The notes under the pieces are model-generated. The model was not told where the DNA came from, did no database searches, and saw only the letters and a list, made by a program, of their open reading frames with translations. DNA of 64,000 nucleotides from UBA981 sp942490995 (GTDB lineage: Bacteria; Pseudomonadota; Gammaproteobacteria; Ga0077536). Shown here piece after piece: positions 1 to 9,874 of this stretch; position 1 is the stretch's first letter; each line of letters opens with the position of its first letter. The stretch spans positions 152,133 to 216,132 of the forward strand of contig CALOBG010000051.1 in assembly GCA_942490995.1 (NCBI GenBank). The letters are read 5' to 3'. Position numbers and translations under genes: made by a program.

Positions 1-957
1 CTGCGCGCAGAGGTCACGCCACGCTTCGATGGCATCGACGTGGCCAGCTTGATCGGTGACGAGCAGGACGAGATCGGCACGCTCGAGCGCGCGCCTGGCG
101 CGCGCCATGCCGGCGTTCTCGATCGGGTCGACGCTGTCGCGCAGTCCGGCGGTGTCGATCAGGCGCAGCGGAATGCCTGCGATCACAACGTCGGTCTCGA
201 CGGTGTCCCGGGTTGTGCCCGGCTGCGGCGATACGATCGCGCGATCGTCATCGGCGAGCCGGTTCAATAGCGACGACTTGCCGACATTGGGCGCGCCGAC
301 GATGGCGATGTTCGCGCCCTCGCTGAGACGCGCGCCCTGGCGCGCTCGGGCGATGACGGCGCTGAGCGCCTGACGTGCAGATGCCAGGGCGTGCCGTTGT
401 TGGTCGACCAGCGCAAGGGCATGTAGTTCGTCGGCAAAATCGATACTCGCTTCAAGGTCGGCACGGGCCCGTTGAATATGCGCGATGACGTCATCGACAG
501 CCGTGGCGAAAGCACCACGCAGGGTGCGCATCGCCGAGCGGGCCGCGCGTACGCTTTGACTCGCGATCAGATCCGCGACCGCCTCGGCCTGACTGAGGTC
601 CAGTTTGCCGTTACGAAATGCGCGCTCGGTAAACTCGCCCGCGCGTGCCGGTCGTGCGCCCAGCGCACAGGCGCGGCGCAGGATCTGCTGAAGCACGATG
701 GGATTACCGTGGCCCTGCAGTTCGGCGATGTCGTCGCCGCTGTAGGAATGCGGTGCGGGAAAATACAGGGCCACGCCGCTATCGATTATCGCGCCGTCGA
801 GGTCATGGAACTCAGCGTAGGCAGCGTGCCTTGGCGACGGGCTGCGGCCGGTGATGGCGGCGAGGATCTCGCGTGCGGCCGGTCCGGCAACGCGAACGAT
901 GCCGATGCCGCCACGACCGGGCGGTGATGACACGGCAACTATCGTATCGCTGACCAT
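1..957 (-). CDS. mnmE: tRNA modification GTPase MnmE, C-terminal end outside window
   Basis: MnmE, with MnmG, installs the carboxymethylaminomethyl group at wobble uridine 34 of certain tRNAs. Read on the minus strand from an ATG at 957, the frame stays open to the window edge (319 codons). It starts with the folate-binding N-terminal domain (TIVAVSSPPGRGGIGIVRVAG), then the helical domain, then the G domain with P-loop GAPNVGKSS, switch motif GTTRDTVE and DTAG. The NKxD region and the C-terminal catalytic cysteine lie off the edge. It heads in the same direction as the rpmH-rnpA-yidC block, the usual gammaproteobacterial order next to dnaA. Identification is firm; only completeness is unknown. 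Confidence 0.95.
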   Translation of the reverse strand, partial: MVSDTIVAVSSPPGRGGIGIVRVAGPAAREILAAITGRSPSPRHAAYAEFHDLDGAIIDSGVALYFPAPHSYSGDDIAELQGHGNPIVLQQILRRACALGARPARAGEFTERAFRNGKLDLSQAEAVADLIASQSVRAARSAMRTLRGAFATAVDDVIAHIQRARADLEASIDFADELHALALVDQQRHALASARQALSAVIARARQGARLSEGANIAIVGAPNVGKSSLLNRLADDDRAIVSPQPGTTRDTVETDVVIAGIPLRLIDTAGLRDSVDPIENAGMARARRALERADLVLLVTDQAGHVDAIEAWRDLCAQ

Positions 958-998
958 GTGCGATTGCGCCCGGAGTCGGTCGGACTCAGGCGCGAGCG

Positions 999-2666
999 TC
1001 AGCCTTCGGCATTTTCAATAGCACGGGTGATCTGCCACTGCTGGGCGATGGAAAGAATATTGTTGACCAGCCAGTAGAGCACCAGACCGGAGGGGAAAAA
1101 CGCAAAGAACACGGTAAACACGAACGGCAGGATCTGCATGACCTTGGCCTGCGTCGGGTCGAGCGGGGCCGGGTTGAGTTTCTGCTGGCCCCACATGCTG
1201 ATGCCCATCAACAGCGGCAGCACGAAATAGGGATCGCGGGTCGAGAGGTCGTTGAGCCACAGGATGAACGGCGCCTGGCGCATCTCCACGCTTTCCAGCA
1301 GCACCCAGTACAGCGCGATAAATACCGGGATCTGCACCAGGATCGGCAGGCAGCCGCCGAGCGGATTGATTTTTTCATCCTTGTACAGCTGCATCATGGC
1401 CTGATTGAGCTGGGCACGATCGTCGGCATAGCGATCGCGCAGTGCGAGCATGCGCGGTTGCACTTTGCGCATGTTCGCCATCGAGCGATAACCTGCTGCC
1501 GAGAGCGGGAAAAAAATCAGCTTCAGCAGGACCGTCAACAGGATGATCGCCCAGCCCCAGTTGCCGGTCAGGTCGTGGATAAAACGCAGCACCATGAACA
1601 ACGGTTTGGCGATAAACCACAGCACGCCGTAATCAACCGCGAGTTCGAGGCCGGGCGCAACCTTGCCGAGACGGTCATGGCGCTTGGGGCCGATGAAGAT
1701 GGTGCTGGTGAACGTATGGCTGCGTCCACCGAGCACCTCGGCGGCCGGGCTCAGGAAGCCAACCAGGTAGACGTGGTTTTCCAGGACCTTGGAGTAATAC
1801 TGCGAAACCTGCGTCGGTGGGGGCACCAGGGCGGCAACAAAATAGTGCTGCAGGATCCCGATCCAGCTATCCGCCGCGCTGGCTGCGATGGCCTGCTCTT
1901 CGAGATCATCGAAGTCGAATTTTTCGAAGCGTTTTTCCGGGATCGATAGTGCCGCGCCGGTATAGGTGTAGACCATGCCCTGGCGCGAAGATTCTTCGTT
2001 GCGCTTGAGCTGTTCATATTGATGAATGCGCAACGGTGCAGCGGTGCCGTTCGTGATCTCGTACTCGACGGTGATGGTGTAACGGTCGCGCTTGAAGCGA
2101 TAACGTTTTTCGACCTCGATGCCGTCGTCGCTGCGCCAGCTTAAGGGTACGACGAGTTCGTCGGCGCCCGGCGCCATGGTGTAGCTGGTCGACTCGGCGT
2201 GATAGGTACTGTGATGATTGGGCAGGGCGCCCTGGCCGGCGAGACCGCCCTGGTAGACAAACACCTGGGGCGGGTGTTCACCGAGCAGTTCGACCGACAC
2301 TTCCGGGACCTTGGGGTCGACCGGATAATCGCGCAGCGCGGCGCGCACCAGGTTGCCACCGGTGGTGGACAGTGTGATGTCGAACAGATCGGTACGCACG
2401 TCTATGACGTGTGCGGTACCCGCGGGATCGCTTGGCGCTTCCGATGGCGGGCCGGTAACTGCAGGTACCGCCGGAGTTAAGGTTTCGTTCGCCGCGGCCA
2501 CGGGTAAATCGGGGCTGTCATCGCTGCGCGGCAACTCGGGCGCATCGACGGTTGGTTCAACGGCCACCGGCGCGGGCGCGGAGCCGTAATCGGCATCCCA
2601 GGCCTGCCACAGCAGCAGGCCAAGAAAGGACAAGGTGGCGACCAGGAACAGGCGGATGTTATCCAT
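999..2666 (-). CDS. yidC: membrane protein insertase YidC
   Basis: YidC inserts and folds inner-membrane proteins, alone or with SecYEG. The 555-aa product has the gram-negative layout: an N-terminal membrane anchor (IRLFLVATLSFLGLLLWQAW), a Pro/Ala-rich linker, a large periplasmic domain (about residues 80-330) and the conserved C-terminal insertase core from about 350 (LTGNWGWAIILLTVLLKLIFFPLS, MQLYKDEKINPLGGCLPILVQIP). Its ATG overlaps the rnpA stop in TGATG, so the two genes are probably translationally coupled. The small gene yidD, normally between rnpA and yidC, is missing here. Length is normal for the family. Confidence 0.97.
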   Translation of the reverse strand: MDNIRLFLVATLSFLGLLLWQAWDADYGSAPAPVAVEPTVDAPELPRSDDSPDLPVAAANETLTPAVPAVTGPPSEAPSDPAGTAHVIDVRTDLFDITLSTTGGNLVRAALRDYPVDPKVPEVSVELLGEHPPQVFVYQGGLAGQGALPNHHSTYHAESTSYTMAPGADELVVPLSWRSDDGIEVEKRYRFKRDRYTITVEYEITNGTAAPLRIHQYEQLKRNEESSRQGMVYTYTGAALSIPEKRFEKFDFDDLEEQAIAASAADSWIGILQHYFVAALVPPPTQVSQYYSKVLENHVYLVGFLSPAAEVLGGRSHTFTSTIFIGPKRHDRLGKVAPGLELAVDYGVLWFIAKPLFMVLRFIHDLTGNWGWAIILLTVLLKLIFFPLSAAGYRSMANMRKVQPRMLALRDRYADDRAQLNQAMMQLYKDEKINPLGGCLPILVQIPVFIALYWVLLESVEMRQAPFILWLNDLSTRDPYFVLPLLMGISMWGQQKLNPAPLDPTQAKVMQILPFVFTVFFAFFPSGLVLYWLVNNILSIAQQWQITRAIENAEG

Positions 2667-3226
2667 CAGGCCGGGTCCGGTGACGAGCGCTGCGTCGATG
2701 AGTACGCCGATTCCTGGCGAGCACGGGTCAAGGCCGCCCGTACCGTCATGGCGAGTTCTGCGCGGGTATTTTTTGCGGCCGGCGGGCGGGCATTGAAAAC
2801 AATGTCCATGGCGGGCAGAGCGGCGGCTTCGCGGCGAAAACAGTCACGAATGATACGTTTGATGGTGTTGCGTTCGTGGGCTTTCAAGGACACGCGGCGT
2901 CCGACAGCGATGCCGAGGCGGGCATGCCGGCAGGGGCTGGCGGCCAGGTACACCGTGAACGCGCCTTGATTAAAGCGCTTGCCTACGCGCATCGTATGAA
3001 TGAACTCGGATCCGCGCAGTATGCGCTGCGCGCGCCGGAAGCGGTGGCCGCTCGACGGGGCACCGCCCTCGGGTGAATTAATTACTGTGCCGCGAGCCGG
3101 GCACGGCCGCGGGCGCGTCGTGCCTTGATAACGCGTTGGCCACCTTTGGTTTTCATCCGTGCGCGGAATCCGTGTTTGCGGGCGCGCTTCAGTCGCCCGG
3201 GTTGGAATGTCTGTTTCATGGTTCAA
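2666..3226 (-). CDS. rnpA: RNase P protein component, start codon uncertain
   Basis: RnpA is the protein subunit of RNase P, which trims tRNA 5' leaders. The conserved core is clear: HRFRRAQRILRGSEF, the RNR-type signature GRRVSLKAHERNTIKRIIRDCFR and a basic tail. After the rpmH stop the frame has no ATG, GTG or TTG before the core. The only nearby options are ATT at 3082 or CTG within the core, or an ATG that would delete the first conserved element. The first usable upstream codon is TTG at 3226, which puts the whole of rpmH inside rnpA in another frame, with the two start codons 4 nt apart. The start used here is that TTG and is tentative. The extension (about residues 1-60) is Arg/Pro-rich, as expected for an overprinted frame. 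Confidence 0.8.
   Translation of the reverse strand: MNHETDIPTRATEARPQTRIPRTDENQRWPTRYQGTTRPRPCPARGTVINSPEGGAPSSGHRFRRAQRILRGSEFIHTMRVGKRFNQGAFTVYLAASPCRHARLGIAVGRRVSLKAHERNTIKRIIRDCFRREAAALPAMDIVFNARPPAAKNTRAELAMTVRAALTRARQESAYSSTQRSSPDPA
3082..3219 (-). CDS. rpmH: 50S ribosomal protein L34
   Basis: L34 is a small protein of the large ribosomal subunit. A 45-aa frame starts with ATG at 3219: MKQTFQPGRLKRARKHGF, then RARMKTKGGQRVIKARRARG, ending RLAAQ and TAA. This matches the family almost residue for residue, including the invariant TFQP and KR.R.HGFR.RM.T..GR. It is first in the rpmH-rnpA-yidC-mnmE block and has a good sigma-70-like promoter upstream on the same strand. Confidence 0.97.
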   Translation of the reverse strand: MKQTFQPGRLKRARKHGFRARMKTKGGQRVIKARRARGRARLAAQ

Positions 3227-3285
3227 AAGGTGCTCGGTTGGACTGGCATGGACGCGGTCTGGCGGCGCCCCGAAAAAGGGCCGCG

Positions 3286-3315
3286 ATAGTAGGCTGGCTT
3301 GAGGAAAAAAGTCAA
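3286..3315 (-). promoter_or_regulatory. sigma-70-like promoter for rpmH block
   Basis: On the minus strand TTGACT (3315..3310) and TACTAT (3291..3286) are separated by 18 bp. They lie about 65 bp before the rpmH ATG. The expected transcription start near 3279 excludes the in-frame rnpA ATG at 3319, so this promoter supports starts only at or below 3226 for rnpA. Confidence 0.6.
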
Positions 3316-3348
3316 TCATTTCAGCTCGGTATTGGGCCGCCGGCGCCC

Positions 3349-3378
3349 TTGTGGATAAGTTCAGGGATCGCGTATACA
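3349..3378 (+). promoter_or_regulatory. dnaA promoter overlapping a DnaA box
   Basis: A perfect consensus DnaA box, TTATCCACA on the minus strand, occupies 3350..3358. It overlaps a possible -35 (TTGTGG, 3349..3354); a -10 (TATACA, 3373..3378) follows after 18 bp, about 47 bp before the dnaA GTG. The arrangement fits DnaA autoregulation. It could also be part of an origin in the rpmH-dnaA gap. Confidence 0.6.
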
Positions 3379-3424
3379 CTCGCCCCGACCGTCCCTCCCA
3401 TCGAAAATAAAGAAGACGCCCGCG

Positions 3425-4774
3425 GTGCAGACCTCTATTTGGCAGCAGTGTTTGGTGCAGCTCGAGCGAGAACTCTCGGCGCAGCAATACAACACCTGGA
3501 TCCGGCCGCTGCAGGCCGTGGAAGAGGACAATGGGCTTGAGATCCTGGCGCCGAACCGTTTTGTGCTGGACTGGATCCGGGATAAGTACAGTGAACGCAT
3601 TCAGGTGATCCTGAACGATATCGCGCCGACCAACGGCATTGTCTTGAGCATCGGGGTCGGCTCGCGAAACCAGCGCGACGAGATGCCGGTTGTAACGACA
3701 CCGAGATCTGCCGTACAGACCGCGCCGCAGGCGGCGGAAGCGGGCGGCCAGCGCGGCAGCGGACTGAAAGCGGATTTTACCTTCGAGTCGTTCGTGGAAG
3801 GTAAATCAAACCAGCTCGCCCGCGCGGCTTCCTTCCAGGTCGCTGAAAACCCGGGAAAAGCCTATAACCCGCTGTTTATCTGTGGTGGTGTCGGCCTGGG
3901 CAAAACCCATCTGATGCATGCGGTGGGCAATCTGATCGGTGACAGCCGCAAGGGTGCCAAGGTGGTATACCTGCATTCCGAACGTTTTGTCGCTGACATG
4001 GTGAAAGCGCTGCAACATAACGTCATCACGGATTTCAAACGTTATTACCGCTCGGTCGACGCGCTGCTCATCGACGATATCCAGTTTTTTGCTGGCAAAG
4101 AGCGCTCTCAGGAAGAATTTTTCCATACTTTCAATGCGTTACTTGAAGGCCAGCAGCAAATCGTGCTGACCTGCGACCGCTATCCCAAGGAGGTTTCGGG
4201 GGTCGAGGAACGGCTCAAATCGCGCTTCGGCTGGGGTTTGACGATCGCTATCGAACCACCCGAACTCGAAACACGGGTCGCGATCCTGATGCGTAAAGCC
4301 CACCAGGGTGGCATAGACCTGCCCCATGAGGTCGCCTTTTTTATCGGCAAGCGCTTTCGTTCCAACGTTCGCGAACTCGAAGGCGCTTTGCACCGGGTGA
4401 TAGCAAACGCTCACTTTACCGGCAATCCGATCACGCTGGAGTTCGCCAAGGAAGCGTTGCGCGATCTGCTGGCTTTGCAGGATCGGCTGATCACCATGGA
4501 CAGCATTCAGAAAACCGTTGCCGAGTATTACAAGATCCGGGTCGCGGATCTGTTGTCGAAACGCCGCAATCGCTCGATCGCCCGGCCCCGCCAGGTCGCC
4601 ATGGCCTTGTCCAAGGATTTAACCAACCACAGCCTGCCTGAAATCGGCGACGCCTTTGGCGGGCGCGATCATACGACCGTGATCCACGCCTGCAGGAAAA
4701 TCGCGGAACTGAAGGCCAGTGACAGCCGCATACTGGAAGACTACACCAATCTGGAAAGGATACTCACAACCTGA
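3425..4774 (+). CDS. dnaA: chromosomal replication initiator DnaA
   Basis: DnaA binds origin boxes and opens the DNA to start replication. The product is 449 aa with a GTG start. It has domain I (IWQQCLVQLERELSAQQYNTWIRPLQ), a short linker, the AAA+ core with Walker A GGVGLGKTH near residue 155, Walker B LLIDDIQF near 214 and the arginine finger region, then domain IV with the DnaA signature GGRDHTTVIHACRKI. All key motifs are intact. A DnaA box in the promoter and two more just downstream suggest autoregulation and an origin at this locus. dnaN follows after 178 bp. Confidence 0.99.
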   Translation: MQTSIWQQCLVQLERELSAQQYNTWIRPLQAVEEDNGLEILAPNRFVLDWIRDKYSERIQVILNDIAPTNGIVLSIGVGSRNQRDEMPVVTTPRSAVQTAPQAAEAGGQRGSGLKADFTFESFVEGKSNQLARAASFQVAENPGKAYNPLFICGGVGLGKTHLMHAVGNLIGDSRKGAKVVYLHSERFVADMVKALQHNVITDFKRYYRSVDALLIDDIQFFAGKERSQEEFFHTFNALLEGQQQIVLTCDRYPKEVSGVEERLKSRFGWGLTIAIEPPELETRVAILMRKAHQGGIDLPHEVAFFIGKRFRSNVRELEGALHRVIANAHFTGNPITLEFAKEALRDLLALQDRLITMDSIQKTVAEYYKIRVADLLSKRRNRSIARPRQVAMALSKDLTNHSLPEIGDAFGGRDHTTVIHACRKIAELKASDSRILEDYTNLERILTT

Positions 4775-4952
4775 GAGTGAACGTGAGATAAACCTGTGGA
4801 TAAAAAAGCACGTCATGTTCAGGGAATTTCATGCGCAGCTTATCCACAGCACACACTACCTTGAGCGGTCAAAAATAGAACAATAAGATTTTGATTTTAC
4901 TCGAAAATTTAGTTATACCCGTAAAAACGGCGACTAATAATAGATATAAACA
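4775..4952. other. candidate oriC: DnaA boxes and AT-rich tract
   Basis: The dnaA-dnaN gap holds two perfect 9-mer DnaA boxes in inverted orientation: TTATCCACA on minus at 4795..4803 and on plus at 4840..4848. They are followed by a strongly AT-rich run at about 4862..4952 that would suit a DNA unwinding element. A third box lies upstream of dnaA at 3350..3358. The sequence shows boxes and AT-richness only; which gap is the active origin is inference. Confidence 0.65.
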
Positions 4953-6053
4953 ATGAAGATCAAATTACCAAGAGAAATATTATTACCGGTGCTCCAGGCA
5001 GCGAATAATGTCGTCGAACGGCGTCAGACCCTGCCGATCCTGAGTAATCTGTTGTTTCAGGTTGAAGGGTCATCGGTACAGGTGACCGCAACCGATATGG
5101 AAGTTGAATTGCTGTGTGAGTTCGAAACGGAACCGGGCACAGACGGCGCCTTGGCTTTACCGGCACGGAAAATTTTCGATATCTGCCGAGCCTTGCCGGC
5201 CGAAGCCGAACTGTCGATCGAGGGCAGTGGCGCGAAAACCAAGATTGCATCGGGCCGTAGTCGTTTTTCCCTGGCCAGCATGAAAGCCGACGAGTTTCCT
5301 TCCATTGGTAGTTTCGAGGTGGGGTTAACGTTTGAGATAGAAACCGAGACACTGACCGATCTGCTCGAGAGTACCCATTTTGCAATGGCGCACCAGGACG
5401 TCCGGTATTACCTCAACGGCCTGTTGCTGGAAATGGATAATGACCGCATTCGCGCGGTAGCGACGGACGGACATCGCCTGGCGCTAACTGATAAAACCAT
5501 AGAGCTGTCGGTAGACGCACCGTGTCAGTACATTCTGCCGCGAAAAGGAGTTCTGGAAATTTCGCGACTCCTGAACGGGGCGGAAGATCGGGTGACGGTC
5601 ACGATCGGTGATAACCACCTGCGCGTCGCAACCGGCAAGCAGTCGCTGACGACGAAGCTGGTCGATGGCCGCTTCCCGGATTACGAGCGGGTTATACCGC
5701 GTGAAAGTGAAACACCTATCCTGGCCGATCGAGAGACTCTGCGGGCCGGACTCAGCCGCGCGTCGATCCTGTCGAACGAGAAGTTTCGCGGCATTCGATT
5801 AATCCTGAAGAAAAACCTGCTTACGGCCGTTGCGCACAACCCGGAGCAGGAAGAGGCCGAGGAGGAAATCGAGATCGATTATGCCGGGGATACGATCGAA
5901 GTCGGTTTTAACGTGTCCTATCTACTCGATGTGCTCGGCGTCATGCGGTCGGATACCGTGCGTGTTGATCTGATCGACGGCAACAGCAGTTGTCTCATGC
6001 GTTCGCCGAGCGATGAAAGCTCGCGCTACGTCGTAATGCCGATGCGTCTGTAA
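4953..6053 (+). CDS. dnaN: DNA polymerase III beta sliding clamp
   Basis: The clamp dimerises around DNA and tethers polymerase III and other partners. The 366-aa product has the usual three repeated clamp domains, starting MKIKLPREILLPVLQAANNVVERRQTLPILSNLL and ending with the family C-terminus SSRYVVMPMRL. Length is typical. The ATG at 4953 directly follows the AT-rich tract. recF follows 42 bp later, the usual dnaA-dnaN-recF-gyrB order. Confidence 0.99.
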   Translation: MKIKLPREILLPVLQAANNVVERRQTLPILSNLLFQVEGSSVQVTATDMEVELLCEFETEPGTDGALALPARKIFDICRALPAEAELSIEGSGAKTKIASGRSRFSLASMKADEFPSIGSFEVGLTFEIETETLTDLLESTHFAMAHQDVRYYLNGLLLEMDNDRIRAVATDGHRLALTDKTIELSVDAPCQYILPRKGVLEISRLLNGAEDRVTVTIGDNHLRVATGKQSLTTKLVDGRFPDYERVIPRESETPILADRETLRAGLSRASILSNEKFRGIRLILKKNLLTAVAHNPEQEEAEEEIEIDYAGDTIEVGFNVSYLLDVLGVMRSDTVRVDLIDGNSSCLMRSPSDESSRYVVMPMRL

Positions 6054-6095
6054 TGATCGGTCGGATTCGTTCCTAAGCGGTCCTTACGCGTTCGA

Positions 6096-7172
6096 ATGCG
6101 GTTTGAATCGCTATCGATTACGAATCTTCGCTGTCTTACCCAGCTTGAATTCAGTCCGGGCGCTGAGACCAGCCTGATCTGGGGTGCGAACGGCAGTGGC
6201 AAAACGAGCGTTCTGGAGGCGTTTGCGCTCGCCAGCTGGGGTAAGTCGTTTTTATCGAACCGGGCGCTGGATATTGTGCGTAGCGGGTCCGAAGGGCTCT
6301 CGGTACGGGCGGTTCTGAACGGAGAAGCGGGGGGCAGGTTCGCGGTGGCCGTGCGCAAGCAGGCCGGAGAGACCGCTATTTCGGTTGACGGGCAGGCCAT
6401 CCAGGCAGCGTCAGTGTTGGCGCAGCGGGTGCCGATGCTGGTCATCAATTCCAAGGCGGCGGATATCCTGACCGAGAATCCGAGCAATCGACGGGCACTT
6501 ATAGATCGCACCATGTTCCACGTGGAACCAGGTTACGTATCGGCGTGGAAAAGTTATCGCACCGCGTTGCGACAGCGTAATGAACTGCTGCGCCGGCAGG
6601 CGCCGGTTCGAGAAGCTGGTTTCTGGAATCAGCAACTGGTGTCGCTGGCCGAGCAGATTGACCTGCGGCGCCAACAGGTTGTGGCCTGTGTAAACCAGGC
6701 ACTGGCCGACAATCCACTTCAGGAACGTCTGGGACCGCTGAAGTTGCATTATGCACCGGGCTGGAACCGCACCCAGGGACTGCTTCAGGAACTCGAACAA
6801 TCATGGACGCGGGATCTCCGGTCTGGCTATACCGCAAGCGGTATGCATCGCGCCGATGTTGCACTGCGGGGAGATGGTAAAACAGTCGCAAGGCGAATTT
6901 CGCGGGGGCAGGGCAAGTTTATTGTTTGCAGCATCCTAATGGCCCTGGCCGGCTTTATCCACCGAGAGGTCGGTATACGACCGGTGATCCTGGTCGATGA
7001 TCTTGCCGCCGAGCTAGATGATAAAATGCGCAGCGGGGTTGTGGACATGATCAACCGGAGTGGCGGCCAGCGGGTGTTTACCGCGATAAAGATCGCCGAA
7101 CTTCCAGAGGTCGCCGAGAGTACCCAATCGATGTTCCACGTGGAACAAGCCTACCCGGCGGCTATCGCCTGA
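6096..7172 (+). CDS. recF: DNA repair protein RecF
   Basis: RecF is an SMC-like ATPase that, with RecO and RecR, loads RecA at gaps and supports fork recovery. The 358-aa product has Walker A GANGSGKTS near residue 30, the family core and a Walker B/signature region RPVILVDDLAAELDD near 300. Two parS sequences are embedded in the reading frame, where they encode MFHVEP and MFHVEQ. This shows the coding sequence tolerating a DNA-level signal. gyrB starts 15 bp after the stop. Confidence 0.97.
   Translation: MRFESLSITNLRCLTQLEFSPGAETSLIWGANGSGKTSVLEAFALASWGKSFLSNRALDIVRSGSEGLSVRAVLNGEAGGRFAVAVRKQAGETAISVDGQAIQAASVLAQRVPMLVINSKAADILTENPSNRRALIDRTMFHVEPGYVSAWKSYRTALRQRNELLRRQAPVREAGFWNQQLVSLAEQIDLRRQQVVACVNQALADNPLQERLGPLKLHYAPGWNRTQGLLQELEQSWTRDLRSGYTASGMHRADVALRGDGKTVARRISRGQGKFIVCSILMALAGFIHREVGIRPVILVDDLAAELDDKMRSGVVDMINRSGGQRVFTAIKIAELPEVAESTQSMFHVEQAYPAAIA
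6514..6529. promoter_or_regulatory. parS centromere site 1 inside recF
   Basis: The 16-mer TGTTCCACGTGGAACC matches the Pseudomonas-type parS, the ParB loading site, with one mismatch to perfect dyad symmetry. It lies about 1.7 kb from the candidate oriC, within the region where chromosomal parS sites cluster. parA and parB themselves are not in the window. Confidence 0.85.
7132..7147. promoter_or_regulatory. parS centromere site 2 inside recF
   Basis: TGTTCCACGTGGAACA is a perfect palindrome and a consensus gammaproteobacterial parS. It lies 618 bp from site 1, near the recF 3' end, in the same codon register (MFHVEQ). The shared register suggests selection on the DNA site with the peptide tolerated. 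Confidence 0.88.
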
Positions 7173-7187
7173 ATTGCGGAGAAACCA

Positions 7188-9584
<2,397 letters not shown>

Positions 9585-9600
9585 GAGTCTGGAGACAACA

Positions 9601-9722
9601 AACGTCGCGATACATGCCGTGGGCAAGGCGTGCGCGAGACGAGGACCGGAGTTTACTGGTGTAAATGAGGCTGGCTGCCGAGTCCGCAACGCCGCGCACG
9701 ACCGCCTCAGTAGTTTTTCACC
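9601..9722. repeat. diverged copy of palindromic intergenic element
   Basis: This segment matches the complete element at 9731..9874 over most of its length, including a run from the GCCGTGGGCAAGGCG core through GGACCGGAGTTTA, the TAAATGAGG box and the terminal CAGTAGTTTTTCACC. Its left inverted repeat is missing, so it looks 5'-truncated. Together with the second copy it fills the gyrB-comF gap, where I see no gene. Confidence 0.75.
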
Positions 9723-9730
9723 TGCCCTGC

Positions 9731-9874
9731 AGCAGGGTGGTGAAAAACGTCGCGAGGAATGCCGTGGGCAAGGCGTGCGCGAGACGAGGACCGGAGTTTA
9801 TGTCGATAAATGAGGACCGCAGGCGAGCGCACAACGCCGCCCACGGCATCCGCAGTAGTTTTTCACCACCCTGC
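9731..9874. mobile_element. MITE-like element with 18-bp perfect inverted ends
   Basis: A 144-bp non-coding unit is bounded by perfect 18-bp inverted repeats, AGCAGGGTGGTGAAAAAC at 9731..9748 and its reverse complement at 9857..9874. Its interior is nearly identical to the neighbouring copy at 9601..9722 and contains the short dyad GGAGTTTA...TAAATGAGG. There is no transposase, so this would be a non-autonomous element or a REP/BIME-type repeat. Its right edge reaches the last base of the comF stop codon. Confidence 0.7.
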
